A model generated the notes under the pieces. That model did no database searches. It had not been told where the DNA came from and was given only the letters and a program-made list of their open reading frames with translations. Shown piece after piece: positions 34,981-44,508 of a stretch of DNA of 64,000 bases. This DNA is from Paramicrobacterium fandaimingii. Lineage in GTDB: Bacteria > Actinomycetota > Actinomycetes > Actinomycetales > Microbacteriaceae. A program made the translations under genes and the position numbers. Every line of letters begins with the position of its first letter. Position 1 is the first letter of the stretch. The DNA is taken from contig NZ_CP061170.1 in assembly GCF_011751745.2 (NCBI RefSeq), forward strand, positions 1,116,001 through 1,180,000. The letters are read 5' to 3'.

Positions 34981-35786
34981 CGACAGCAACACTCGATACC
35001 AGGAAGCCGCTGTCGAATTCCGTCGGCCTCGCCGAGACGCTCTCGCACTCGCTGTCGATGGCCCGCCGCGGCCTCATTAAGATCAAGCGCACACCAGAGC
35101 AGCTCGTCGACGTGACAGTGCAGCCGATCATCTTCACTCTGATGTTCACGTACATCTTCGGCGGTGCGATCTCGGGAGACGTGCAGAGTTACCTGCCCGT
35201 CATCATTCCCGGCATCCTCGTGCAGACGGTGATCACCACGTCTGTCGTCACGGGTGTGCAGCTGCGTGAAGACATGGACAAGGGCGTGTTCGACAGATTC
35301 CGTTCGCTGCCGATCGCGCGCATCGCGCCGTTGGCGGGCGCTCTGCTCGCCGACACCGTGCGCTATACGATCGCCACAACCCTCACGTTCGTGATGGGCT
35401 TCATTATGGGGTGGCGTGCTGCGGGCGGAATCGGCAGCGTCGTGCTCGCCGGACTCGCGGTGATCGTATGCGCGTGGGCCATCAGCTGGATCTTCGCCTT
35501 CTTCGGTGTCATCGCCCGCACGGCATCCAGTGTGCAGGGAATTTCGATGATCATCCTGTTTCCGCTGACGTTCCTCTCGAACGCCTTCGTGCCCGTCGAC
35601 ACGCTGCCCGGTTTTCTGCAGGGCTTCGTGCAGATCAACCCCATCTCGCACCTCGTGACTGCCGTGCGCGAGCTCGCCAACAACGGTGTCGTGGGCGGCG
35701 ACCTGGTGATCTCGCTGATCGGTGCGGCCGTGATCGTCGCCGTGTTCGCCCCTCTCACGGTGCGTGCATACATGCGCAAGGCGTAG
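34977..35786 (+). CDS. DrrB-type ABC-2 permease
   Basis: Membrane subunit of 269 residues for the preceding ATPase. It has an N-terminal amphipathic stretch (SMARRGLIKIKRTPEQLVDV), about six hydrophobic segments and the conserved FDRFRSLPIARIAPL loop, and the later PLTFLSNAFVPVDTLPGFL and INPISHLVTAVREL typical of DrrB and ABC2 drug exporters. The ATG overlaps the ATPase stop. A long palindromic repeat follows 55 bases after the stop and may end the transcript. Confidence 0.92.
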   Translation: MTTATLDTRKPLSNSVGLAETLSHSLSMARRGLIKIKRTPEQLVDVTVQPIIFTLMFTYIFGGAISGDVQSYLPVIIPGILVQTVITTSVVTGVQLREDMDKGVFDRFRSLPIARIAPLAGALLADTVRYTIATTLTFVMGFIMGWRAAGGIGSVVLAGLAVIVCAWAISWIFAFFGVIARTASSVQGISMIILFPLTFLSNAFVPVDTLPGFLQGFVQINPISHLVTAVRELANNGVVGGDLVISLIGAAVIVAVFAPLTVRAYMRKA

Positions 35787-35840
35787 CGGGAGCTCCGGGG
35801 CTCCCAGCGAACCCGGGAGATCGTTTCGGGCGGCAGTCAC

Positions 35841-35928
35841 TGTGCACTCATTCGGAAAACTCAGGCGACACGCCGTGGAGGGCGCTTTCCCTGCGGCGTG
35901 TCGTCTGAAACTTCCGAATCTCTGCACG
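35841..35928. repeat. Long palindromic repeat, copy A
   Basis: Imperfect inverted repeat of about 35-base arms. The outer ends are ATTCGGAA and TTCCGAAT, and the inner 10-bp stem CGACACGCCG (35866-35875) pairs with CGGCGTGTCG (35894-35903) around an 18-base loop. It continues to CTCTGCACG on the right. It lies between drrB and the antiporter gene. It shares termini, core and part of the loop (GCGCTTTCC) with copy B at 55651. Confidence 0.75.
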
Positions 35929-35982
35929 CGCGGGCCCGGGGTTCTACGCTGTGAACAGCACAACATCACACGAAAGGCACAG

Positions 35983-37698
35983 ATGGAGACGTTTCTCGTC
36001 ATCGCGGTGCTCGCCCTCGTGGTCATTGCCGCCGCATCGGCACTCGCGCCGAAGATCGGGGTGGCGAACCCGCTGCTGCTTGTGATTTTCGGCATCGTCG
36101 TGAGCCTCGTTTCCGTCGTTCCCGACGTGCACATCGAGCCGGAGTGGATACTCGCCGGTGTGTTGCCCCCGCTGCTGTACTCGGCGTCGGTATCGATGCC
36201 CACCATGGACTTTCGCCGCGAGTTCACCGCGATCGGAGGCCTCTCTGTGGTGCTCGTCGTCGGCAGCGCCGTCGTGCTCGGATTGTTCTTCTCGTGGGTG
36301 ATCCCCGGGCTCAGCCTTGCGTGGGGCATTGCACTCGGAGCCATCATCAGCCCAACGGATGCTGTCGCCACATCCATCGTCAAACGCATCGGCGTGAGCT
36401 CACGTGTCGTCACGATGCTCGAGGGTGAAAGCCTGCTGAACGACGCGACAGCGCTCGTGCTGCTGCGTTCCGCGGTGGCTGGCGCCGCGGCATCCGTCTC
36501 GCTCTGGAGCGTTGTCGGAAGTTTCGCCTACTCGGTGGCGATCGCCTCGGTGATCGGCGTGTTCGTCGGTTGGGCAAACCTCGCGGTGCGCTCGCGCGTT
36601 GAAGACCCGACGGTGAACACCGTCATCTCGTTCACGATTCCCTTCATCGCGTCGGTGCCTGCCGAGATGCTCGGCGCGTCGGGGCTCGTCGCCGCCGTCG
36701 TTGCAGGACTTGTCACGGGGCGTGGCGCGATCAAGCGGCTGTCGCCCTCGCACCGCATCGCCGAGGAGCAGAACTGGAAGACAATAGAGCTGGTGCTCGA
36801 AGGTGTCGTGTTTCTGCTCATGGGGCTTGAGCTCAAAGCGATCGTCGCCCACAGCATCGCCGAAGACCACGGATTCTCGCCGCTGCTGTATGCCCTCGGC
36901 GCCCTTGCGATCACGCTGCTCGTGCGCATGGCCTACGTCGGCGTGCTGCTGTTGGCGTCGCGTCGGCGCACGGAGAGACACAGAGATATGCGCCCGCGGC
37001 TCGATGCCGCGCAAAAACGCCTCGATGAGCACACGGCCGATCCCGCCGCATTCCTCGGTGGCCCCGGAGCCGCCGCCCAACGCAGAGGGCCGGGACGTGG
37101 CCGAGGCAGCGACGTGCAGCGGGGTCAACAGGGGCCGCAGCCACGCGGGCCGCGGGGCGCCCGCACCCTCGAGCGCTTCAACGCGCGGCTGCGGCGCATG
37201 GGCGCTGACATCGACTACTTCATGAGCAAGCCGTTCGGGTGGCGAGAGGGCTCCGTCGTTGTGTGGGCGGGCATGCGGGGCGCGGTGACGCTTGCCGCGG
37301 CGCAGACCTTGCCTGCAGACACGCCGCATCGCTCGATGCTGATTCTTGTCGCGTTCATCGTCGCCGTCGGGTCGCTGCTGCTGCAGGGAGGATCGCTCGG
37401 TTGGGTGGTGCGCCGCGTCAAGCCGAGTGTCGAGAGCCCCGTCGAGCAGATCGCTGAGCGCCGACGGATGCTGACGCTCCTGAGCGAGGTGGCCGATGCC
37501 GTGCCCGAGAGCACAGAAGAGGGCGCCGCACGGCCCAGTCGAGCGCTCGCAGTCATTGAGGCGCAGCGTGCAGCCCTTCTCGACGCGCGCAACGACGGCA
37601 CCTACTCAGCCGATGCCCTCACTAACGCACTTGCCGTGCTTGACGCAGACCAGATTCGCCTGGAGATGCGCGGCGAGGCGTCAGACGCACACGAGTAG
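35983..37698 (+). CDS. Na+/H+ antiporter (CPA1 family)
   Basis: Cation/proton antiporter of 571 residues. About twelve hydrophobic segments are visible in the first 330 residues plus 410-470, with the ion-site motifs IISPTDAVATSIVKRIG and EGESLLNDATALVL. Between the last membrane segments lies an unusual hydrophilic, arginine- and glycine-rich insertion of roughly 75 residues (about 327-405). A cytoplasmic C-terminal tail of about 100 residues follows. The ATG at 35983 has AAAGGCAC upstream; an earlier in-frame start would lie inside drrB and the palindromic repeat. It should export sodium or other cations and control internal pH. Confidence 0.9.
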   Translation: METFLVIAVLALVVIAAASALAPKIGVANPLLLVIFGIVVSLVSVVPDVHIEPEWILAGVLPPLLYSASVSMPTMDFRREFTAIGGLSVVLVVGSAVVLGLFFSWVIPGLSLAWGIALGAIISPTDAVATSIVKRIGVSSRVVTMLEGESLLNDATALVLLRSAVAGAAASVSLWSVVGSFAYSVAIASVIGVFVGWANLAVRSRVEDPTVNTVISFTIPFIASVPAEMLGASGLVAAVVAGLVTGRGAIKRLSPSHRIAEEQNWKTIELVLEGVVFLLMGLELKAIVAHSIAEDHGFSPLLYALGALAITLLVRMAYVGVLLLASRRRTERHRDMRPRLDAAQKRLDEHTADPAAFLGGPGAAAQRRGPGRGRGSDVQRGQQGPQPRGPRGARTLERFNARLRRMGADIDYFMSKPFGWREGSVVVWAGMRGAVTLAAAQTLPADTPHRSMLILVAFIVAVGSLLLQGGSLGWVVRRVKPSVESPVEQIAERRRMLTLLSEVADAVPESTEEGAARPSRALAVIEAQRAALLDARNDGTYSADALTNALAVLDADQIRLEMRGEASDAHE

Positions 37699-37726
37699 TA
37701 CGGCAGCGAGCGCCGCGCCGAGGGGC

Positions 37727-40700
37727 TCACTCGTCGGCTGCGGCCCGGTGGGTTCCCGAGCCCGACTGTGCACGTGCCAGCAGAGTGAGAAGCTCGGCGG
37801 CGCGGTCGAGGCGGCCAAACGGGGAGAGGGATGCCGCGACCGCGCGGGCCTCGGCGACGGCATCGGCTCCTCGCACCTGTTCGGCCTGCGCGAGCAAGAC
37901 GGGGGCAGACAGCACGGCGAAATCACGCCGGTAGCCCATCTGTTCGGCGAGCACCAGAAGTTCAACGCCCGTTTGCGCTGTCGCGGCATCGTCGAGGGCA
38001 ATAGCCCCCACAGCCGCGATGCCCGACCCTGTGACCGGCTGATCGGTTGACCAGCCGCGCACACGAATCAGCGCACGAACACGTGCCGAGAGGCGGTCGG
38101 AGTCGGCGAGAAGCGACTCGCGCGGCACCCCGGAACGGCGCCTGGTCAGCGCCCTCGTCGCCATGGCGAGCACCAGCCACGGCGCAGAGCGGCCGCCACT
38201 GATCTCAAGCTGCGCCAACCCGGCGTCGAGCGCGGCGATCGCATCGGTCAGGCGACCATCATGAACGGCGATCTCCGCGTCGAGAGCCAGCAGAAGCCCG
38301 CGAAGCTCGCCGGGAGAATCTTCGCCCATGTCGGCGAGCATCGCACGCGCGGCCGAGGCGTCGCCCTGGTGTAGCTCCGCGAGCGACAGCATCCATCGTG
38401 CTTGAACCATGTCTTCGTCTGCACCGATCTTCGCGAGCGCGTCCGTCGCAGCATGTGCCCATGGCCTCACCTCGGCAACTCGCTCGTTCTGGCTGAGAAG
38501 CTGGGCGACGACGGACGCGGCCATTGCCTGAAGCCAGGTGTCGTGCAGAGCAGTTGCTCGGGCATGGCCGGCGCGTGCGTACTCCAGGGCGCGGCGATAT
38601 TCGCCGAGGTTCTCTGCACCGTTTGCCCCAAGCACAGCGGCATAGGCCGCTCGGGCATCGTCATCGTGCTGCAGCTGCGCGTCCACCCAGGAGAACAGCG
38701 ACTCGGCGCCGGCGTCTGTGCTGATCGGGGGCAGCGCGAGCATCTCCGTGAGGGTGAGCGCGCGGGCATCGGTGACGTGCTTCGTGCTGACGAAATGTCG
38801 AAGACGAGAGAGTGCCGGGTAGGCGACGCGATTCGCGCCGAACATCAGAAATGTCACGGCGAGCATCGACAGTCCCAGCGCCGCAGCGTTGATGATGCGC
38901 GGTGAAACGGCATGATCATCGGATGCCGCCAGCACGTCGGTGCCGAAGCCCAAGAACTCCTCATGCTCGCCCCTGATCGACCAGACAAGCGAGAGCAACC
39001 CGAACAGGGCATACACCACGTCGCTTGTGGAGCGCGTGATCGCGTGACGCAGCGCCGCGACGAGATTCTCGCGTTCCGTCACAGCGACGGTGAGCGCATC
39101 GAGCTGCTGCGCGCCGAGCATCTGATCGAAGAGGTCGAGTGCCAACCGGGTAATCCACTCGTCGTACCGCGCGTCGATCATCGTGCGTTCGCCAGCGTCA
39201 TCGAGACGATCGCGGGCAAACTCGCCGACGGTCTCCAGCAGGCGGTACCGCACGGCAGACCCCTCGTCGCGCACCTGAACGAGCGATTGCATGACGAGGG
39301 CGTCGAGATCGTCGATGACGTCGGCACCGTCGCCGGCTACCTCGCCTGCTGCCTCGGCGGTGAACCCGTCGGCGAACAGAGACAGACGGCGCAGCGTCTT
39401 GCGCTGCCGTGGTTCAAGAAGCTTCCAGCTCCAGTCGATCACGGCGAACAAAGTGCGGTGTCGCGCCGGAGCGGAGCGGTCGACGGCGGTGAGCAGGGCA
39501 AAGCGGTCGCGCAGCCGGCGCTCAATGTCGTCGAGGGACATGGAGCGCACACGTGCCGCGGCGAGCTCAATGGCGAGGGGGAGCCCGTCGAGGCTCGCGC
39601 AGATGCGGTGCACGGCATCGGGATCAAGCTCGGCGCCCGGTCTGATCGCGCGGGCGCGCTGCAGAAACAGCTCGATGGCAGAGCCGGGCCCACCGGCATC
39701 CGTCAGGGAAAGCTGGGGGAGGGCGATTACCTGCTCTCCTTCGATCGCGAGCGGTGACCTGCTTGTTGCCAGAATGCGCAGCGTCGGGACGGCGCTGAGC
39801 ACGTGATCGGCGAGGGATGCGGCCGCATCGACGAGGTGCTCGCAATTGTCGAGAACCAGCAGCGTCTCGCGCTCGGCGAGCGTCGCCACGGCGCGTGATC
39901 GCAGATCGGTGAGCACGAGCGGGTCAGACAACCGGGCGACCGAACTGACCGTGCGGATGCCGAGAGTCGACGTCACCGTGATGAGCACGTCATCGGGGCT
40001 TGTCGCTCCGGCCAGCTCGACAACGACAGTGAGTGGCGCGTGAGATCGGCGTGCCACCTCGTGTGCCAGGCTGGTTTTGCCGAGGCCGCCGACGCCGAGG
40101 ATGGTCGTGAGGCGGTGCGAGTCAACGGCGGCCTCGACCGCGGCGATGTCGGCGTCGCGTCCCACAAGGGGGCCACGACGTGCACGCACACCAATCTGTT
40201 TGCGCTGCGGTGAATCATCGCGCAGGAGCTTCGTGTTGAGCTCGATGGCATCGCTGCCTGGCGTGGTGCCGAGGATCTCGGCAAGTGCGCCGCGCAGTCG
40301 GGCGAACACGGCGAGTGCGTCTGTTTTGTGCCCGTTTTCGGCGTGCGCGCGCATCAGCAGAACTGCCGAGTCCTCATCAATGGGCGAGGCGTCGACAAGC
40401 GGGGTGAGCGCGGCGACCGCCTCGTCGAGGCGACCACCGTTCAGCAGTGCGCGTGCTCTCGAGCGAAGAATGCTTGAATGCAGCGTCGCGCCTTGAAGAC
40501 GGAGGCTCTCGGCGACGGGTGCATCGCCGAGGTCGTCGCCGGGATCGCCGTGCCAGTGAGCCAGAGCCGCGGCGAGTTCATCGGGTTCTGATGCGCGACG
40601 CGCGATGTCAAGGTCGGTGCCGACCGTGAGCCGGTACCCGGCGGGGCCCGACGCGATGGCCTCGGTGCCGAGCAGTCTTCGCGCCCGGGAGACCAGCGTT

Positions 40701-40900
40701 TGCAGTGCGGCGCGTGGACGGTCAGGAACGTCGTCACCCCAGACGTCGTCAACGAGTCGCTGGGTGCTGGCGACGAGCGGAGCTGCGAGAGCGAGCGCAG
40801 CGATGAGCCGCCGGGGGAGCGGTCCGGACACGGGTTCGTCGTCGACGAGCACGGGGCCGAGTACGCGTATGCGTACGTTCTCCACAGTGTCGTTCTCCAC
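37727..40900 (-). CDS. SARP-type regulator with STAND ATPase and TPR region
   Basis: Very large transcription factor of about 1,057 residues. The N-terminus is an OmpR-like winged helix (VRIRVLGPV...RLIAALALAA...QTLVSRARRLLG), followed by a bacterial transcriptional activation (BTAD) domain to about residue 220. A STAND/NB-ARC ATPase follows, with Walker A GVGGLGKTS at about 270 and Walker B LLVLDNCEHL at about 347-356. A helical repeat (TPR-like) region runs to the end. The layout is that of AfsR-type regulators, which activate secondary-metabolite or exporter genes. I favour the GTG at 40900, which has GGAGG and AAGGG upstream. A methyltransferase lies divergently 80 bases away. Targets are unknown. 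Confidence 0.85.
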   Translation of the reverse strand: MENDTVENVRIRVLGPVLVDDEPVSGPLPRRLIAALALAAPLVASTQRLVDDVWGDDVPDRPRAALQTLVSRARRLLGTEAIASGPAGYRLTVGTDLDIARRASEPDELAAALAHWHGDPGDDLGDAPVAESLRLQGATLHSSILRSRARALLNGGRLDEAVAALTPLVDASPIDEDSAVLLMRAHAENGHKTDALAVFARLRGALAEILGTTPGSDAIELNTKLLRDDSPQRKQIGVRARRGPLVGRDADIAAVEAAVDSHRLTTILGVGGLGKTSLAHEVARRSHAPLTVVVELAGATSPDDVLITVTSTLGIRTVSSVARLSDPLVLTDLRSRAVATLAERETLLVLDNCEHLVDAAASLADHVLSAVPTLRILATSRSPLAIEGEQVIALPQLSLTDAGGPGSAIELFLQRARAIRPGAELDPDAVHRICASLDGLPLAIELAAARVRSMSLDDIERRLRDRFALLTAVDRSAPARHRTLFAVIDWSWKLLEPRQRKTLRRLSLFADGFTAEAAGEVAGDGADVIDDLDALVMQSLVQVRDEGSAVRYRLLETVGEFARDRLDDAGERTMIDARYDEWITRLALDLFDQMLGAQQLDALTVAVTERENLVAALRHAITRSTSDVVYALFGLLSLVWSIRGEHEEFLGFGTDVLAASDDHAVSPRIINAAALGLSMLAVTFLMFGANRVAYPALSRLRHFVSTKHVTDARALTLTEMLALPPISTDAGAESLFSWVDAQLQHDDDARAAYAAVLGANGAENLGEYRRALEYARAGHARATALHDTWLQAMAASVVAQLLSQNERVAEVRPWAHAATDALAKIGADEDMVQARWMLSLAELHQGDASAARAMLADMGEDSPGELRGLLLALDAEIAVHDGRLTDAIAALDAGLAQLEISGGRSAPWLVLAMATRALTRRRSGVPRESLLADSDRLSARVRALIRVRGWSTDQPVTGSGIAAVGAIALDDAATAQTGVELLVLAEQMGYRRDFAVLSAPVLLAQAEQVRGADAVAEARAVAASLSPFGRLDRAAELLTLLARAQSGSGTHRAAADE

Positions 40901-40980
40901 TGTGCCCTTATCCTCCGAGACGTTCTCTCCCTCTGCCACGTGGTAAGTGTAGTGTCGCGGCGTTGTGCGAGCATGGTGGC

Positions 40981-41562
40981 ATGACGCCGACGTTCGATTG
41001 GGATGCCTATTACAAGGCGATGTCGGGCCGGCCGCCGCGCAAGAATCTGATCGCTGCACTCGAGCATTGGGGCGATCGACCTCCCGGACACGCGGTCGAC
41101 CTCGGGGCGGGCGACGGTCTTGAAACGCGTGAGCTTGCCTCTCGCGGCTGGCGCGTCACGGCGATTGACGGCGACGCCGGGTTACCCGATCGGCTGCACG
41201 AAATCGAGGGCGTCACTGCGCGGAGGACAGACTTTGCGCAGATCGCCGAGCTGCCGGCATCCGATCTGGTCTTCTCGGGTTTTGCCCTGCCGTTCTGCCC
41301 CCATGAGCACTTCGACGCGCTGTGGGGAGCGATTCGCACGTGTCTGCGCCCGGGCGGCCTTCTCGCCGTCGAATTCTTTGGCATGCGGGATGAGTGGGCG
41401 GGAACGCCGGGCATGACCTTCCACACCCGTAACGATGTCGAACGGATGCTGTGGGGGCTCGAGACGCTGCTTCTCGACGAAGACGAGCGCGACGGGCGCG
41501 CGTTCGACGGGCCGAAGCACTGGCACGTCTTTCATGTGATTGCGCGCTGCCTCGACGGGTGA
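40981..41562 (+). CDS. Class I SAM-dependent methyltransferase
   Basis: Methyltransferase of 193 residues with the SAM-binding motif AVDLGAGDGLETREL, the acidic ribose-contact residue in VTAIDGDAGL, and VFSGFALPFCP at the fourth motif position. The C-terminus KHWHVFHVIARC matches small actinobacterial methyltransferases related to tellurite-resistance TehB-like proteins. The ATG at 40981 is used; a possible earlier start adds six residues. It is divergent from the giant SARP-like regulator and could be one of its targets. The methyl acceptor is unknown. Confidence 0.85.
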   Translation: MTPTFDWDAYYKAMSGRPPRKNLIAALEHWGDRPPGHAVDLGAGDGLETRELASRGWRVTAIDGDAGLPDRLHEIEGVTARRTDFAQIAELPASDLVFSGFALPFCPHEHFDALWGAIRTCLRPGGLLAVEFFGMRDEWAGTPGMTFHTRNDVERMLWGLETLLLDEDERDGRAFDGPKHWHVFHVIARCLDG

Positions 41563-41567
41563 GCCGA

Positions 41568-42140
41568 CTATTCCGCGGGGGAGTTCGGCTCTGCCCAGTC
41601 GAGATTGGTGGGGTCTATCTCGTTGGCCATGTCGTCGATAAATCGCATGACCACGACGCGCTCGGCGGGGCTGAGGCGCGCCGCAGCATGGAACCGCTTC
41701 GCCTGCTGGCGACCGACGGTGGCCATCGCGGCTTCACGCGTCTCGGGCGTGATGGATATCGCGAGCGCGCGCCGATCGTGGGGGTGCGGCTGCCGCGTGA
41801 TGTGGGTGCCCTTCTCAAGGCGATCGAGAAGCTTTGTCGTGGATGCCGTCGAGATGCCGAGGTGTGTCGCTATCGCTCCGGGCGTTGCGATCTGCTGCCG
41901 GTTGTGCGCGACGATCAGGTAATGCAGCGCGCGCATGTCCGTCTGGTTGAGCTTCATATACCGCAGGGATGCTTCTGACAGCCGATGCTCGGCGTCGCGC
42001 AGGTTGCCGAGTGACCCCATCAGCTCGCTGATCTGGCGCACATCGGTGTCGTCGAGTCCCGACCGATCGATCAGTCGACTCTGCGGGTCACTCGCGTCGA
42101 GCGCATAGATGTTCGACGAGGTGTTCTCGGGATCCATCAT
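41568..42140 (-). CDS. MarR-family regulator
   Basis: Winged-helix regulator of about 190 residues. The core has MRALHYLIVAHNRQQ, then the recognition region TPGAIATHLGISTASTTKLLDRLEKGTHITRQPHPHDRRALAISIT, with the MarR wing DRRA. The first 45 residues form an extra N-terminal extension. I use the first of two adjacent ATGs at 42140. It is divergent from an MMPL exporter with a 13-bp palindrome between them, so it probably represses the exporter and itself. The ligand is unknown. Confidence 0.9.
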   Translation of the reverse strand: MMDPENTSSNIYALDASDPQSRLIDRSGLDDTDVRQISELMGSLGNLRDAEHRLSEASLRYMKLNQTDMRALHYLIVAHNRQQIATPGAIATHLGISTASTTKLLDRLEKGTHITRQPHPHDRRALAISITPETREAAMATVGRQQAKRFHAAARLSPAERVVVMRFIDDMANEIDPTNLDWAEPNSPAE

Positions 42141-42202
42141 GCTGGTGATCTTAGCTGAATACGAGCGATACACGCCGAACTATCTGCATGCTACCCTTAT
42201 TG

Positions 42203-42215
42203 CTAGCTTAGCTAG
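42203..42215. promoter_or_regulatory. Probable MarR operator
   Basis: CTAGCTTAGCTAG is a perfect palindrome (6-bp arms around one base) in the 104-base divergent gap, 30 bases before the MMPL start. A related TTAGCT half-site lies at 42151-42156, close to the marR start. Both fit control of two divergent promoters by the adjacent MarR protein. Confidence 0.6.
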
Positions 42216-42244
42216 TGAAAAGCTCTCGGTGGGGGAACAGGTAG

Positions 42245-44491
42245 ATGCACGAAAAGCAATCCGACAACACGCAGGCGTTGCCAACGCGCGCGTCTCTGCG
42301 CCAGCATCACCGCGCGCCGCGGTGGCTGCGCGTCGTCATTCCCGCACTTCTCATCATCGTCTGGCTGGCCGCGGCATCCGTTGGGGGACCCTACTTCGGC
42401 AAAGTCGACGAGGTGTCCTCGAACGATCAGACCAGCTACCTTCCGAGCTCGGCCGATGCCACCAAAGTGCAGGCGCTCAGGGAAGACTTCAGCGACTCAG
42501 ACGCCATTCCAGCCATCGTCGTGTTCTCCAGCGACGACGAACTGAGCGACGAGAAGATCGCCACGGTAACCGACGCACTCGAGGGCCTCGATGGCGCGAC
42601 CGGCGTCGCATCAGACATCTCGCCGCCGATTCCCTCCGACGATGGGCACGCACTTCAGGCGTTTGTTCCCCTTGATGCGGATGCTGACGTCGGCGACGTC
42701 GTGTCGAGCATTGGCGATACGCTGCGCTCAGATGCGCCCGATGGCGTCGCCGTTCATGTCACAGGCCCAGCGGGCTTCTCGGCCGACCTTGTCGCCGCGT
42801 TTGCCGGCATCGACGGCCTTCTGCTCGGAGTGGCTCTCCTCGCGGTCTTCATCATTCTGATCCTCGTGTACCGCTCGTTCCTTCTGCCGATCGCCGTGCT
42901 GTCGACAAGTCTCTTCGCGCTGTGCGTTGCGCTGCTCACCGTGTGGTGGCTTGCAAAGGCCGAGGTTCTTCTTCTGAGCGGGCAGACCCAGGGCATCCTG
43001 TTCATTCTGGTCATCGGCGCCGCAACGGACTATTCGCTGCTCTATGTCTCTCGCTATCGTGAGGAGCTGCGCGTCAATACCGATAAGTGGGCGGCGAGCA
43101 TGCGCGCCATCCGAGGATCGTTTGAGCCGATCATCGCCTCGGGCGGAACCGTCATCGCCGGGCTTCTCTGCCTGCTGCTGAGCGACCTCAAGTCGAACAG
43201 CACGCTCGGGCCTGTCGCATCGATCGGCATCGTCTTTGCCATGCTCTCGGCGCTCACTCTTCTGCCAGCGCTGCTGTTTGTCTTCGGTCGGGCAGCGTTC
43301 TGGCCGCGTCGGCCTCACTACGAGCCAGAGGTCGTTGCCGACGAGCACGGCATGCCCTCGACGGGCATCTGGACGAAGGTTGCACGAGCGATCACGCGTC
43401 GCCCCCGCACGATCTGGGCCGTGACGGCGCTTGTGCTGCTCGCCGGAGTCTTCGGTGCAACGCAGCTGAACGCCGTCGGGGTTCCGCAGTCAGACCTCGT
43501 GCTCGGCAACTCGGAGGCGCGCGACGGTCAGGCCGTACTCGGCGAGCATTTCCCGGGCGGGTCAGGAAGCCCTGCTGTCGTCATCGTTGATGAGAACGCC
43601 CTGCTGAACGCCGCCGACGTGCTGCGTGACCATGATGGCGTCGACAGCGTCACCGTGACCTCCGCCGATTCGCCGAGCGGGTCGGCAACGATCACCGACG
43701 ATGGCATTAAGGCGGTTGGCCCTCCGGGAGCGCCCGCGCCCGACCCGACGGTCGTCGATGGTGACGTGATGCTGCAGGCGACGCTGTCTGATGCTGCCGA
43801 TTCCGACGCGGCTGCAGTGACGGTTCGCGACCTGCGCACAGAACTTGCGCATGCCGTTCCTGGCGCCCTCGTCGGCGGTGTGACGGCGACGGCCATCGAC
43901 ACGAACGACGCGTCAATCCACGATCGCAACCTCATCATTCCCGTGATCCTCGTCGTGATCATGGTGATCCTGATGCTTCTGCTGCGTTCGATTCTCGCCC
44001 CGCTGCTGCTTGTGCTCACCACGGTTCTGTCGTTCGGAACGGCGCTCGGCGTTGCGGCGCTCGCCTTCAACGGCATCTTTACGTTCCCCGGAGCGGACCC
44101 CGCGGTTCCGCTGTACGGCTTTGTGTTTCTCGTGGCCCTGGGAATCGACTACAACATCTTCCTGATGACGCGCGTGCGTGAGGAGTCACTCAAGCACGGA
44201 ACGCGAGACGGCATTGTGCGCGGACTTGCCATCACGGGCGGCGTCATCACGTCGGCCGGCCTCGTGCTCGCCGCGACGTTTGCCGCGCTCTCGGTGATTC
44301 CCGTGCTGTTCCTCGTGCAGATCGCGTTCATCGTGGCCTTCGGTGTGCTGCTCGACACCTTCATCGTGCGTTCGCTGCTCGTGCCTGCGCTCAGCTATGA
44401 CATCGGGCGCGCGATCTGGTGGCCGTCGAAGCTCTCCCGTCGCGCGCGTGACGCGCAGCTGACCGAGGGCGTTCACAAACACGTGCGTTGA
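42245..44491 (+). CDS. MMPL-family RND exporter
   Basis: Proton-driven transporter of 748 residues with the MMPL duplication: one membrane helix, a periplasmic loop, a block of five helices, then the same again. Conserved pieces are GAATDYSLLYVSRYREEL in the first half and ALGIDYNIFLMTRVREE in the second; these carry the acidic/tyrosine proton-relay residues. Such proteins export lipids, glycolipids or drugs. The ATG at 42245 is preceded by a GGGGGAAC purine run. It faces a MarR gene, which suggests inducible efflux. The substrate is not predictable. Confidence 0.93.
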   Translation: MHEKQSDNTQALPTRASLRQHHRAPRWLRVVIPALLIIVWLAAASVGGPYFGKVDEVSSNDQTSYLPSSADATKVQALREDFSDSDAIPAIVVFSSDDELSDEKIATVTDALEGLDGATGVASDISPPIPSDDGHALQAFVPLDADADVGDVVSSIGDTLRSDAPDGVAVHVTGPAGFSADLVAAFAGIDGLLLGVALLAVFIILILVYRSFLLPIAVLSTSLFALCVALLTVWWLAKAEVLLLSGQTQGILFILVIGAATDYSLLYVSRYREELRVNTDKWAASMRAIRGSFEPIIASGGTVIAGLLCLLLSDLKSNSTLGPVASIGIVFAMLSALTLLPALLFVFGRAAFWPRRPHYEPEVVADEHGMPSTGIWTKVARAITRRPRTIWAVTALVLLAGVFGATQLNAVGVPQSDLVLGNSEARDGQAVLGEHFPGGSGSPAVVIVDENALLNAADVLRDHDGVDSVTVTSADSPSGSATITDDGIKAVGPPGAPAPDPTVVDGDVMLQATLSDAADSDAAAVTVRDLRTELAHAVPGALVGGVTATAIDTNDASIHDRNLIIPVILVVIMVILMLLLRSILAPLLLVLTTVLSFGTALGVAALAFNGIFTFPGADPAVPLYGFVFLVALGIDYNIFLMTRVREESLKHGTRDGIVRGLAITGGVITSAGLVLAATFAALSVIPVLFLVQIAFIVAFGVLLDTFIVRSLLVPALSYDIGRAIWWPSKLSRRARDAQLTEGVHKHVR

Positions 44492-44508
44492 TCGTCGGTT
44501 CTCGCCCG

